From assembly GCA_001910725.1 (NCBI GenBank), contig MJGA01000013.1, positions 372,001-436,000 on the forward strand: a DNA stretch of 64,000 nucleotides. Reading direction: 5' to 3'. A model generated the notes under the pieces. The model ran no database searches and was not told the DNA's origin. It saw only the letters and a list, made by a program, of their open reading frames with translations. The stretch is from Phanerodontia chrysosporium (lineage: Eukaryota; Basidiomycota; Agaricomycetes; Polyporales; Phanerochaetaceae). A program made the position numbers and the translations under genes. The first letter of the stretch is position 1. Every line of letters begins with the position of its first letter. Below, in pieces: positions 11,886 through 23,634 of the stretch.

Positions 11886-12534
11886 TGACGTGGGACTTTT
11901 TGTCTGGATACAGCTTCCTTCATAGAGACGTCTATACACCGGCATTGATGTTCTCCATGCATTGCATGGAGAGGCCAATCTACAGGAGCGATTATCTAGA
12001 GTAGCGTGGCAAGTACCAATCATGCATACATTGTTGGAATTACGAGATCTAATATAGTAGCTAGTGTTATTTAGTCGTATTTCCTAGAGTCATATATGTA
12101 TTACTGCATCTCATTCTCACCCGGCCTGACGCTCAGGAGTCTTCGGGTCCGCCTTCGTGGCGTTCGAGGACCCCTGTTCGCGGGAGCTTGGTCGGCGGGC
12201 CGTTCCTGTCCTATCTACCTTCGCCCATCTGCACAACCAAAAGAACACCTTCGAGTTGGCCCAATTTTGTGAACGCATTCCTCACGGCCGGACATCGACC
12301 ACCTCGATGCCTTCTGATAGTCACATGGACCCAGCGCCGTCGACTATTCGCCGATAACGCGCACGCGGTTCGCGAATGCACGCTCGATATCGGCCGGTCA
12401 CCTGCGCGTGTCTTGTGGTTCACGTCAGGTTCGTCATCATCACCGCGGTATGTGATAAACTAGCAGTATATATAAATAGATTCGGTGAACACGACCTGCA
12501 GCTCGAGACAAACGTCGTTCTGCTCCTCGCCGCA
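11886..12534. other. Intergenic: TRK 3' end and GH20 promoter
   Basis: No supported gene. It contains an AT-rich stretch (11990-12110), likely the 3' region of the TRK gene, and the promoter of the following hexosaminidase gene with a TATA-like box near 12470. Confidence 0.5.
12467..12478 (+). promoter_or_regulatory. TATA box of GH20 gene 1
   Basis: TATATATAAATA, 57-68 bp upstream of the ATG at 12535. The position fits a core promoter with a short 5' leader. Confidence 0.6.
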
Positions 12535-14775
12535 ATGCGTCTGTCCACGCTTCAGATGGCGGGACGAGCCTTGGCACTTTCCGCGCTGACGCTGTCCCTC
12601 ACTTCGTCCGTCGCGGCATTGTGGCCCATCCCGCGCCAAATGGAAACCGGCACGACACCGCTCGTCCTCGCGCATGACTTCAAGATCGTGAACCTCCACG
12701 GCGCCCCGGCGGACCTCAGCGCCGCTGTCTCACGCACCGCAGGACGTCTGCGCACAGACAGGCTCGAGCGGCTCGTCGTCGGCCGCGCGGACGCCGACAG
12801 GGCCGCTGTGCAGCACGCGAAGGCGCTGCCTGCCCTCGTGCTCGCGCTCTCGCGCGGTGCGCCTGTGCGGAGCATCGCAGACGAGTCCGTGCGCCCGCTC
12901 GGCGCGCGGAGCGAGGGATACACACTTGACATTCCTGCGGATGGGTCGCCCGCGGTGCTCGGCGCGAACTCGACGCTGGGACTGTTCAGAGGGCTCACGA
13001 CGTTCGAGCAGTTCTGGTACGACTTGGCAGGAGAGGCAACGTATACCCTTGAGGCTCCTGTGTCTATCATTGATTCCCCGGCTTTCGTAAGTCTAGCATT
13101 TTGCGCACGTTCAGACGTTAACAGCCTGTCTAGCCGTATCGTGGACTGATGCTTGATACAGCGCGTAACTTGTGAGTCTTAGCTTCTCCGAGAGCAAAAG
13201 TATGAGCAATGACTGTAATCGTAGCTTTCCGATCTCTGACATAAAGCGTACCCTGGATGCTATGAGCTGGACGAAGGTATATTTGCGCGTTGGGTCATGT
13301 ACGTTTTCGTATCGCTGACTGGCTCTCCAGTTGAACCAGTTCCATTGGCACGTCACTGATAGCCAGAGCTTCCCGCTACAAATACCTGGGTTCATGGAAG
13401 TAGCAGCAAAAGGGGCTTACTCGTCTTCCATGACATATTCACCCGCAGACGTCCAGGAGATCGTGACATACGCAGCACAGGTCAGTTATCTCGCCTTTCG
13501 TCCTCGTTGCACTGAGTCATTTTGCTTTTCAGAGGGGCATAGACGTGCTCGTGGTACGTAAAGCTCTATCAAAACATTTGAAGGAAGCCAACTGCTTAGC
13601 ATAGGAAATCGACACCCCCGGACACACCGCCATCATTCACGAAAGCCACCCAGAGCACGTCGCGTGCTTCGTCTCGTCTCCCTGGACAACCTTCGCGAAC
13701 GGTGAAATGTGTCCGCATCCCATAGTTCCGTACGCTTGCTGACATACGACATCCGAGCAGAACCGCCCTCGGGCCAGCTCCGCTTCGCCTCGCCCGCGAC
13801 GCGCAACTTCACCGCATCGCTGCTCGGCGCCGCGGCGGCGCTCTTCCCGTCGTCGCTCTTCAGCACGGGCGGCGACGAGCTCAACCTGCCGTGCTATGCC
13901 GCAGACGCCGCGACGCAGGACGCGCTCGCCGCGAGCGGGGAGACGCTCGAGGGCGCGCTGAGCACGTTCACGCAGGCGACGCACGGCGCGCTGCGCGCGC
14001 GCGGCAAGACGCCCGTCGTCTGGGAGGAGATGGTGCTCGAGCACAATGTCACGCTCGGCGCTGACACAGTCGTCATGGTCTGGATCTCGTCTGCGAATGC
14101 GGCCGCGGTAGCGCAGAGGGGGTTCAAGCTTGTACACGGGCCGTCGGATTACTTCTATCTCGTGCGTGTGTCCGTTGCGCTGCTGCTGGGATATTGTCCT
14201 GATGTCAGTCTTTAGGACTGTGGGGCTGGAGAGTGGTTAGGCAATGACCCGTCAGGGTAAATGAGGCTAGAGCAAATGTCCTATAATTCCCGCTGACCGG
14301 TCACAACACAGGAACAGCTGGTGCGATCCCTTCAAGACGTGGCAGAAGGTACGCATTCAGCAGCTTCTCCGTAGCACCGCGATACTTACGATATGCTGGC
14401 GGTCAGTCATACACCTTCGACCCATACGCCAACATCTCAGAGCCAATGCAACACCTTGTGCTCGGCGGTACGTCTCTACACGCCCAGCCGCATGCCCTAC
14501 ACACTCACCGGTGCATGGCAGGCCAGCAGCTGCTCTGGACCGAACAGTCCTCACCCGAGAACATGGACTCAATCATCTGGCCGCGCGCCGCATCGTCCGC
14601 CGAGGTCTTCTGGACTGGCGCGACGCTGCCGGGCGGGGCGCCGCGCAACGTCTCGTCAGCACTGCCGCGTCTGCACGACTTCCGCTTCCGGCTCGTGCAG
14701 CGCGGCGTGCGCGCGATTCCGCTGCAGCCCCTCTGGTGCGCGCTGCGCCCGGCGCTGTGCAACCTCGACTCCTAG
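12535..14775 (+). CDS. Secreted beta-N-acetylhexosaminidase, GH20 (copy 1)
   Basis: Releases terminal N-acetylglucosamine or galactosamine from chitin oligomers and glycans. A hydrophobic signal peptide follows the start (ALALSALTLSLTSSVAA) and precedes WPIPRQ, the usual start of the mature N-terminal domain. The GH20 barrel carries PYRGLMLDTARN, QFHWHVTDSQSFP, EIDTPGHT and the catalytic Asp-Glu pair in STGGDELN, followed by VVWEEM and LLWTEQSSPENMDS. Introns are short and frame-consistent, for example after SPAF, after TARNF and around the two-intron segment RGIDVLV. The reading frame is intact to TAG 14773-14775. The closest relative in the window is the gene at 21469-23463. Confidence 0.95.
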
Positions 14776-15244
14776 CTGTTCTAGATAGAGAAAAAAGGTA
14801 GTTCCATTGCTAGGGGTTATGTACCATATGTATACTGTGCGTGGTGTGTGTGCATAGGGATTATAGAAGGGAGAGCGGGATTACGAAGACAGAGTTTGCG
14901 AGCCAGAGCCAGAGAGCCAGAGAGCTAGTGCACAACATACGACGGTTTTGCTTCGACATCTATAGGTATCTTCAGAGCTTGCCTCAGTGTCCGGTGGGTA
15001 CAGGTAGGTATATGGGCGGAGAGGATGATTACTTGCGTGCAGCGAGCGGAGAGCGGAAAGAGCGACGGTTTGCTGGCGACGAAACGAGAAACGAGACGGT
15101 AATTATGATGACATGAGGCTGGAAAGATTGAAGATCGGGTGAGTCCGTTGTGCGAGAGCGGCGAAAAAGGAGTGCGAGGAGGTTAGTAGCGATGGGGTGC
15201 CTCTGCGGGCGGATAGGCACCGTTCTGCAGGTGCGAGCGTGGTA
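14776..15244. other. Convergent 3' intergenic region
   Basis: Lies between the ends of the GH20 gene (+) and the small membrane protein gene (-). No gene is seen. A purine-rich stretch with short tandem AGAGCCAG-type repeats is at 14900-14935. Confidence 0.5.
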
Positions 15245-16071
15245 CTACCGAGGGGCGAAGATGGCGATGAGGATGATGAAGGGGATGTAGGTGACAAGTG
15301 AGACCAGAGACATGATGCGGCAACGCAGCCGCCAGGCCCTCGCGTCTGGGGTGAAAGATGAACACAGCGCGGGAAAACAGATACCGAAGCGGACCTACCA
15401 TGCTCGACCTGCGGATCATCGAGGGTCACCCCTTTCTCCGTGTCCGTGTACCCGACGCGGCGCGTCTCCGGGATGGGCAGGAACGAGGCGATCCACCAGA
15501 GCGGGAAGAGGATGAAGCCAAGGAAGAATATCCACGCGTGAAGAGGCGACCCCTCCTCGTCGTCGGTACGCAAACGCGGTGTCCATGGCGTCGCATGGAC
15601 TCTGGGCGGTCGGCGGGGGTCTCGCATGTGATATGTGCTCGACCGACTAAGCGAGGGAGGGTGCGGCGCTATGACAGCAGCGACGGGGATGGACGTCTGA
15701 GACGGACTGCGCCGAGACCCTTTGCGCGAGTCCGCAGCGGAGGGCGCAATCGAGGAGACAATAGACTGCCGCAGCGACCGGGTCGACCCATCGCGAGTGG
15801 ACCCCGCGCGCGACAGCGCACGGACCGCAGGCGAGGTGGCGTTGCCCGTTCGGTCTGCGAATGACCCGGCGTTCGCCCCGTTGAGTGCTGAGCCCGGCCG
15901 GGAATGCCCTGGTGTGGGGATCGGCGAAGAGGAAGATGACAATCGGACACGTTTGCGCTGTTGATACGCAGAAGGCGGGCCGGACGACTCTGAGATATGA
16001 CGGGAACCTGCGGACAAGCCGTCTTCAGCATGGGCAAAGGCGCGTGGGGGATCTGCACTCACGTCTGACAT
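15245..16071 (-). CDS. Ser-rich small membrane protein with two C-terminal helices
   Basis: Family not recognised by name. The N-terminal half is Ser/Arg-rich and disordered. It is followed by WTPRLRTDDEEGSPLHAW, a strongly hydrophobic helix (IFFLGFILFPLWWIASFLP), a charged loop (ETRRVGYTDTEKG), then an intron and a second helix (VTYIPFIILIAIF) ending with APR and a stop at 15245-15247. The splice from VEH to DARAWRLRCRIM uses a GTAGGT donor and CCCCAG acceptor and is in frame. The start at 16071 (MSDVSAD) contains a GTGAGT donor-like site just after MSD; splicing there to GSRHISESS would drop 17 codons. The ATG directly follows a TAG that may end the upstream Ser-rich gene, so the two may be parts of one locus. 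Confidence 0.6.
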
Positions 16072-16118
16072 CTACAGGAGGATGAAGGTGGCTCGCTGGT
16101 GCTTCTGGTCCGGTGGTG

Positions 16119-18126
16119 TTATGTCAATCTCTTCTGCTTTCCGCTTCCCTTGTTGTTCGTCGGAGTCTCCATGACGCTGGGCAGAGCGGGCTCGCTGGAA
16201 TGTCGTGCAGGGTGCCGCCCACCCGATCGTCTTGGGGGCGTGGATGGCGCATTTTGCTGTGACGACGGACCGGCTTCCTGGCTTTGTATACTTGAATTTG
16301 ATTGACGGAGGATACTCTTGCGAGGGGTCCGGGACCCTGCGGGTCTAGGTAGCGTTGCACTATGGCGTCCATGGTCTCCACTCTCGTCCAAAATGTTCAG
16401 TCCCCCTGCGCTCATCCCTCTTTCGACCTCTGCCACGCCTGCAGGCTTCCACGATAGCGAGTTATCTCCGTCGGGAGGTGTTGGTGGTTGCTTGTCTGGG
16501 CCGTCAGCTTGAGCTGTAGCAACGAGTCCGGGTCAGGCAGGAGAGAAACAAGCGAGGGGTGGGGTGACTCACCTTCCGGGGGTGAGGTCTTGGAGTGGGG
16601 GCTGGGAGGCGGAGAACAAAGTCTCGCAGTCTCGCCTGAGCCTGCAGGCACGTTTCGCACACGCGGTATGATGTCGGATTCGGAAGACGCCGTGGTCGTC
16701 AGAGAGGTCTTTATAGCTCGGGAATTGCCGACGGCCTCATCACCCAGCGAGAGGCGCAGTATCTCCCTTGAGACTTCCGCGGGCCAGCCAACGCTAGAAT
16801 GCGACGCGAGCACACCAGAAGTCGCCTGATTGGAGTTCCACTCGGCACTCGTGCGGCGCGACTTGGAGAACGACTTTGGCGTTGAGCTCTTGCTGCGCTT
16901 GCGCGACTCTGACTGGAAAAGTTGGCGAACCTTGGGCAGGCTAGCATAAGATCGGAGGGAACGTCGGGCAGTCGTCGATGGGAAAGGGACGGAGTTCTCG
17001 TCTGCACCTTCAGTCTTCCGACGGCGGCGCGGCGGGTATGTCTTCGGATAGATGCTTGAGTCGTAATGATGCAATGGCGGGCCGACAATAGTATTAGACA
17101 AGTCGCGTAACATAGGCTGCGAACGCGAAGCCATGTTGGCCACAAGTTCGGGATGATCCAGAGGAGGCATGGGCGGTGGGGGTGACGCGGATACGGAGGT
17201 ATTTTGGGACGTGGTAAAAGCAGAAAGATGCGGGGGTGATGCTTGCCCGAAAGTCTGAGGAGAGCTGGAACCAAGATCAACGGTTGTAGTAAGGGGCGTA
17301 TGTACAGTAGCAATATGAGAACGACTGGAAAAAGAAGACTGAGTTGTTGGAGAACGTTTCATAGAGTTATGTCGTGATGAGATCGTATCTGGCGAGGGTG
17401 AGCGTTCGTCGTCTTGCTCGTCTAGAGTGATGATACGCGAGTTGGATCTGCGGTGGAACGATGAAGAGTATGAAGTGGCTGGCAGCACCAGAGAGGACTC
17501 GGACGCGTAGGAAGGTCTACCCTCAGAAATGACAGAAGATCCGATGGTTCTTGTCCCGACAGGCCCGCTGAGGTCCGATCTTCGAGGCACTCCAAGCGTG
17601 TCCACGCTGCCAAACGTCAAACCGGTCCGTGTCGACTGCTGTTCGATTCGTGATGACCGCGGCGAAACAGCACCTTGACGGCCGAAGGTCGACCACACAC
17701 CGGACGTTGACAAGCGCCGGGAAAAGCGCGAAAAGTTGAGCTTGCTTTCGCGTAAGGATGAGCACTCAGACTGAGCGGCAGGGGAACTAGAGCGCGACCG
17801 CTCGTACACGGGAAGGGCAGAAGGGCCGGGATCGAACGAGCCGATGCTAACATGGACGGGCTTGACGAGCGGCGTCGGCGAGCGGGTGGCGGACTGAGAC
17901 CTTGTTCTCCGAGGTCTATGACAGAGAAGCTGTCCATAAGCTGATGCACTTCAGGCAGAATCTTCTGGTCAACGGGTGTATGCGGCGGAGGGCTTTGAGT
18001 CGTTGGTGAGACAGGCGGAGAGGCCGGTGTGTCTGGCCTTGAGGATCCAGCATCGTCGGATTGTGTGGTGGCGGTCGTAGCCTGACTGACGGCTCTACCT
18101 CTGAGACGGGCGACTAGAGAATGCAT
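16119..18126 (-). CDS. Long Ser/Pro-rich protein of unknown function
   Basis: Not recognised. The product is about 650 residues of low-complexity Ser/Pro/Thr sequence with scattered basic patches (RRRRKTEG, ESRKRSKSS), compatible with a disordered cytoplasmic or cell-cortex protein. Start MHSLVARLRGRAV at 18124-18126. A GTGAGT...GCTACAG intron near 16510-16570 joins SPPE to AQADGPDKQ in frame. Near 17900 the frame changes from DLGEQG to SQSATRSPTP; one missing G in a GG run restores it. At the 3' end the third frame (AEEIDITPPDQKHQ) may be the true tail, ending at a TAG abutting the next ATG, which would need another indel. Upstream, 18180-18345 encodes LYRVLDWSEVWAQLGYP on this strand, probably an upstream exon not joined with confidence. 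Confidence 0.5.
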
Positions 18127-18627
18127 GATGGCAAAGCGCTCCGTCCCTACGATCACCTGTGCGCATACAATCATTCCTAGCACCTCCAACGAAAAGTAGA
18201 AACATGAAACTGCGTACCTGGAGATGTGCACAGCGTGCTTGCCACCGTGGGGTATCCCAACTGCGCCCAAACCTCAGACCAATCCAAAACGCGATAGAGC
18301 ACTACCTGAGTGCTGCCAGCTTGCGTCGCTGGCACCGTTGCAAGTCGTAATTATCGTGGCAGAGCGCCGTGCGGTTCGACGCCGCGTAAGGTGTCCTCGA
18401 CGAGTCTTCGCACGACGAGACGACGTGAACGGCTGACAGGAAGAGGTACGCGACTGAAGCACCTGAACTCGATGTCCCGGATGCGGAAGGACACAGAAAC
18501 CCTGCGCTAGGGTTAGGACCTGCATGCATCACGCCTCGGCCGACCCGGCCGTCACGCCGTCCGTCGCGTCACGGCTCCCGCACTGCTTGTCGTCGTCCCT
18601 CACGTTCCCCATCCCCCGTCGGCCGCC
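18127..18627. other. Divergent region between Ser-rich gene and ENTH gene
   Basis: Contains the probable upstream exon of the minus-strand Ser-rich gene (18180-18345) and a minus-strand ORF starting at 18532 (MMHAGPNPSAGFL). The rest, from about 18535 to 18627, is the likely promoter and leader of the ENTH gene. Confidence 0.4.
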
Positions 18628-20669
18628 ATGGATCGTTTCGAGTCGCTCAGCAATACGCTCTCCAACCTCACGATTTATGACCTCAAGAGCATGTACAATC
18701 AGGTGCGCATGCAGCGCCCGAGACGGCGAGACACGTTCTCAGACACGCGCAGGCCAAGAACGTCGTGCTCAACATCAGTGAGATGGAGGCAAAGGTTCGG
18801 GAGGCCACGAACGACGAACCTTGGTGTGTGCTGTCTGGCAACTCTCTCTTGTCTGTACTCACGGAGTCTGCAGGGGTGCAAGTTCTACGTTGATGCAGGA
18901 GATTGCGCAGGGGTACGCTCCCATCGCCTCCCGTTGACGATCTTCCACTGATATTCGCGCACCCTGTATCCAGCACATTTAACTTGTAAGCGTAATGTGC
19001 TCCTTGCATGCTGAGTGCTTATTCCTCGAAGCCAAAACTTCAACGAGATCATGCCATGTATCTATGCTCGATTCATGGAGAAGGAGGCCAAACAATGGCG
19101 ACAGATTTACAAGGTTCGCCTCCGCTCAGTTGCCTGGGACAAATACTGATGCTTCGACTGCAGGCCTTGCAATTGCTCGAATACCTCGTCAAGAACGGCA
19201 GCGAGCGCGTTGTGGATGACGCGCGCTCGCACATTGCCACCATTAAGATGCTTCGCAATTTCTACTACATTGATGAAAAGGGAAAGGATCAAGGCTTGAA
19301 CGGTGCGTTACGTCTTGATGACCTAGGTTTAGTTACTCAGTATGGTTGAGCAGTTCGCAACCGCTCGAAGGAACTTGTTGAGCTACTCAGCGATGTAGAG
19401 AAAATCCGTACCGAGCGTCGCAAAGCGAAGGCCAACAAGAACAAGTATACCGGTGTTGGTAATGATGCCCTCAGCTTCTCATCGGGCGGGAGTCGCTACG
19501 GCGGATTCGGAAGCGACAGTCTGGGCTACGGTGGGGGAAGCAGCAGTGGCTATGGCGGCGATTACAGCAGCCGGGGTGCGTATATGCATTTGCGCGAGTC
19601 TGTTCTGCACTCATACATAATGCTAGATTATAACGACTATTCCTCAAGCGGAGGTAGCGGCGGGTTCAGAGACTCCTCTTCCAGGAAGACCTATGAAGAG
19701 TATGACGCGGGCGATGATGACGTTGTAGCTGCTCGTCGTTCCAACTCCATCCGCGGCTCAACGTCGTCTCCCGCACCACGCAGAAGAGGAACTGGCACCC
19801 CAGCGACGCCTTCCACGCCCACCGTACCCGACAAGCCCAAAGCACCTGAACCTGTGCCAGATCTCCTCGGCTTAGATGATGACTTTTCTGCTCCCGTTGC
19901 TGCTCCCCCGGCTGCCGCTAGCACTAGTACCAAAGCCCCGGCAACTACTGCTCAAGCTCCTGATCGTAAGCCGCCTCTGTGTCGTCACTGGCTTTGCAGT
20001 GCTAACTGAATTCTCGTAGTTGTTGACGATGATTTCGACGACTTCCAAGCTGCTCCTCCTTCGGCTGGACCAGCTACCAACAACCTTGCCTTCCTTGGGT
20101 CTGCCCCGGTTGTACCGGCTGCAGCACCTCCCAAGGCTACTTCGCCTCCGCTCGCTCAGCAGACTCCTCTCGCACCTCAACCTAGCGCTAACTTATTCAA
20201 CATGTTGTCTTCTACTACCACGACCTCACCGCCACCGCTCCAGGCCAACAGGCCCCCGTCGTATATGGGAGCAGGCATGGGTTCTACCATCGCACCCACG
20301 GTCGCTCCTAACTACACTTCACCTGTCATGACCCCCAACGCGCCGGCGCGCCAAGGTTCAATTGGCAGTGTCTCAAACGCGTCTGCTACTCCAGCGGCGA
20401 AGTCTGCAGCGTCATCCGGCTTTGACGACCTGTGGACGATGTCACTCGGTTCATCAGCTGCCAAGCCTCAGCAGTCCTCCACACCGGCCAAGTCCATCCA
20501 AGACTTGCAAAAGGAGAAGGCGCAGGCTGCCATCTGGGGCAGCGGCCAGCAGCAAAAGCCGCCCATGGGTGCAGGTTTCGGTTCATTCAGCGGTGCCTCT
20601 GCTGGATCGTCGTCGAACGCCGCTCCACCGTCCTCGTCTGGCAACGGGCTCGATGATCTGCTCTTCTAG
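18628..20669 (+). CDS. ENTH-domain clathrin adaptor, epsin/Ent3-like
   Basis: Endocytic or trans-Golgi/endosome adaptor that binds phosphoinositides through the ENTH domain and recruits clathrin. The ENTH domain fills the N terminus across several short exons: MDRFESLSNTLSNLTIYDL, VLNISEMEAKVREATNDEPW, LMQEIAQ, EIMPCIYARFMEKEAKQWRQIYKALQ (split by introns), LEYLVKNGSERVVDDAR and IKMLRNFYYID. The remainder is a disordered Gly/Ser then Pro/Ala-rich tail with an acidic VDDDFDDFQ motif typical of ear-domain or clathrin binding, DLLGLDDD, and the C-terminal GLDDLLF. The DFDDFQ motif and the short unstructured tail favour the Ent3/epsinR branch over plasma-membrane epsins; no ubiquitin-interacting motif is seen. 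Stop TAG is at 20667-20669. Confidence 0.9.
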
Positions 20670-21468
20670 TTTTCTGAAACAACGGCACGAGTTGCTCCGT
20701 CTATCTTACAGGCACACACCACACCACCGCCGGTCTCGTTCCTCGTCTTTGTTTATGTCCCTTTTATCGCAGTTCCTGGAATACATGGAGGTCAATATGA
20801 TCGTACACCATACACCCTGCACCTTGTGACATGGCCCTCGGGCCCCATCCGCAGCAGGCGGTTCGAGGTGAGTGCTCTGCGTAAGGTACTGATGCCAATA
20901 TGCAGGGCAACAGCACGGCATCGCTCTTGCATTGAAACTGTCGAGCAAAACACTTGGCAGCTCTGCTCACCCTGCATTGTGCGCTTCGCCACACACTAAA
21001 TGGCAAGTGGTAGAGTAAGACCTTTACCGAGTTGCGGTGCGTCCGGGCGCCTGTGGTGGATCTTCGAAGGTCTCATTTCGATTGATAGCACAGCGCAGAG
21101 CAGCATGACCAGGCATGGCCGCCCGACAGACCACCATGTGTGCAGGGCTCACGTCGACTGGACGGGTGCAGTCATAGCGAAGTCAGTGCGATATGGTCTC
21201 GTTGCCATCGTCGGCCCTGGTTGGTCCATGCTCGCTTTGCTCCGATCAACGAATGGGCTTACGTCGGTCATATGGCTCCGCATCATCCCCCTATCTCCCG
21301 ACGTGGTTGCATCAGCACGCGGTAGGCGAGGAACTGCATTTCGCGGGGCCTGCGCCGGGATGGAAGCCGCCGTCGAGCGAAGTACAAGAAGGCGGACGCG
21401 TCGAGATTGAGAGCTTCGCCCCAGCTCCCGAGGTTGAAGCGGTCGCACCTCTCCCGCACACACCCACC
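20670..21468. other. Intergenic upstream of GH20 copy 2
   Basis: Holds the 3' region of the ENTH gene and the promoter of the second hexosaminidase gene. No supported ORF and no obvious TATA box were found. Confidence 0.5.
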
Positions 21469-23463
21469 ATGTTCTCCAAGGCCAAGCTCGTGCTGTACGC
21501 GACGCTGCTCGCTGCATTCGCCCCCGCCGACGCCCTCTGGCCGCAGCCGCGGAGCCTGCAGGAGGGCTCGACTGCGCTGAAGCTCTCGGGCAGCTTCGAC
21601 ATCACCATCGACGGGCACATCCACAACGCGCCGACGGACCTGCACCAGGCCGTCCTCCAGGCGAAGAACTACGTCAAGCAGGACAAGCTCGGCCGGCTCG
21701 TCGTCGGGCGCGGCGCGGTCGACGTGCCCGCGTACTCCAAGGCCAAGTCGCTCTCGAAGCTCACGCTGACACTCGGGTCTGGCGCCGTCGCGCACCCCAT
21801 CGCGACCGAGGCGCAGAAGGCCCCCGAGGCGCGTGATGAGGCGTACACGCTGCATGTGCCCAGCGACGGCTCAGGCGCGACGCTGTCCGCGAACTCGACG
21901 CTGGGGCTGTACCGCGGCCTCACGACGTTCACGCAGCTGTTTTTCTACAACGCGGGCACGACCTACCTGCTGAACGCACCTCTCCATATCGAGGATTCCC
22001 CCGCATATGTAAGTTGTGTCAAAATAAGCTTCCGAGAGGCGCTAGCTCATGTGGCGCCGACAGCCCTACCGAGGCTTCATGCTCGATACCTCGAGGAACT
22101 TGTGAGCATGGTCGCTGACCCTATGACCAGAAGGCTGATCCGTGCACAGCTTCCCCATCGACGATATCAAGCGGACTCTCGACGCGATGAGCTGGGTGAA
22201 GGTTTGTGCTATCGTTTCATGGCCGGCGTGATCATGTCTCTGAACAGGCTCGACAGATCAACCAGTTCCACTGGCACATCGTGGACAGCCAGAGCTTCCC
22301 GCTTGAAGTGCCTGGCTTCCCCGAGCTCGCACAGAAGGGCGCGTACGACGCGAGCTCCGTGTACAGCGCGAAGGACGTGGCCGATATTGTCTCGTACGCG
22401 GGTGCTGTGCGTGTCCCTCCCGCAATTTCATGACGCCCCCGTCGCTTACGCTCCCTTGACACAGCGTGGCATCGACGTGATGCTCGAGATCGACACTCCG
22501 GGACACACGTCGGTCATCTCGAAGGCGCACCCAGAGCACGTTGCCTGCGCTGAGGCGACGCCCTGGGCAACGTACGCGAACGAGCCCCCTGCCGGCCAGC
22601 TCCGCCTCGCGTCGGACGCGACGACGCAGTTCACCGCTAAGCTCCTGTCCGCAGCCGCGAAGCTCTCGCCGTCGACGCTCTTCAGCACTGGTGGCGACGA
22701 GCTCAACACCAACTGCTATGCTGCGGACGAGCCCACGCAGGCCGCGCTCAACGCGACCGGCAAGACCCTCGAGCAGGCTCTGGACACCTTCACGCAGGTG
22801 ACCCACAAGGCGCTTATTGCGGAGGGCAAGACGCCCGTTGTTTGGGAGGAGATGGTCCTGGTCCACAACGTTACCTTGGCCAGTGACACGGTTGTATTGT
22901 AAGTGTCATCTGCTGCTTTCAATGATGCGTAAGAAGCTTACCTCGTTAGGGTTTGGATTTCTTCGGACGACGTCAAGGCTGTGGCTGAAAAGGGCTTCAA
23001 GCTCGTCCACGCCGCATCGGACTACTTCTACCTTGTAAGCGCCTCTTCTACTGTATGTCCGGTCTGCCAAAGGCTGAACATTCTATTAGGACTGCGGTGG
23101 CGGAGGCTGGGTTGGCGACTTCCCTAGCGGCAACTCGTGGTGCGACCCCTTCAAGACCTGGCAGAAGTCGTACTCGTTCGACCCGACCGCGAACCTCACC
23201 GACGCCGAGGCGAAGCTCGTCCTCGGCGGCCAGCACCTCCTGTGGACGGAGCAGTCTGGCCCGCAAAACCTGGACCCGATCGTCTGGCCCGGGCTGCGTC
23301 GTCGGCCGAGCTCTTCTGGAGCGGCCCTGGCGGCAACCTCTCGACAGCCCTGCCGCGGCTGCACGAGGTGGCGTACCGCATGCGCCAGCGCGGCGTCCAG
23401 GCTATCTCGCTCCAGCCTGAGTGGTGCGCACTGCGCCCGGGTGCCTGTGACCTGACTGCTTAG
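21469..23463 (+). CDS. Secreted beta-N-acetylhexosaminidase, GH20 (copy 2), frame-shifted near the 3' end
   Basis: Same family and architecture as the gene at 12535: signal peptide (MFSKAKLVLYATLLAAF), WPQPR, PYRGFMLDTSRN, QFHWHIVDSQSFP, EIDTPGHTS and the catalytic STGGDELN. Intron positions after SPAY, SRNF, VSYAGA and DTVVL parallel copy 1. The frame is intact until LDPIVWP; there copy 1 reads PRAASSAE, but here the run CCCGGG (23288-23293) is one base short and translation would continue in another frame to TGA at 23453-23455. Adding one base restores AASSAELFW, LPRLHEVAYRMRQRG and a stop at 23461-23463. Either a sequencing indel or a C-terminally damaged allele; the catalytic residues lie upstream of the break. 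Confidence 0.9.
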
Positions 23464-23634
23464 ACCGTGTATGTATCTTGTGTTGGAGATTTGGACTCTC
23501 GGGAACACTTAATGCACTAATATTCTGTTCGTCTACGCATTACACCTGTAGGATATTCGTATTAAATCCTGCTCTTATAGAGCTCGTACCGCTCGTCTAC
23601 CAGGTGGAAGGGACCAAACAGCCTTGCGGTGTCT

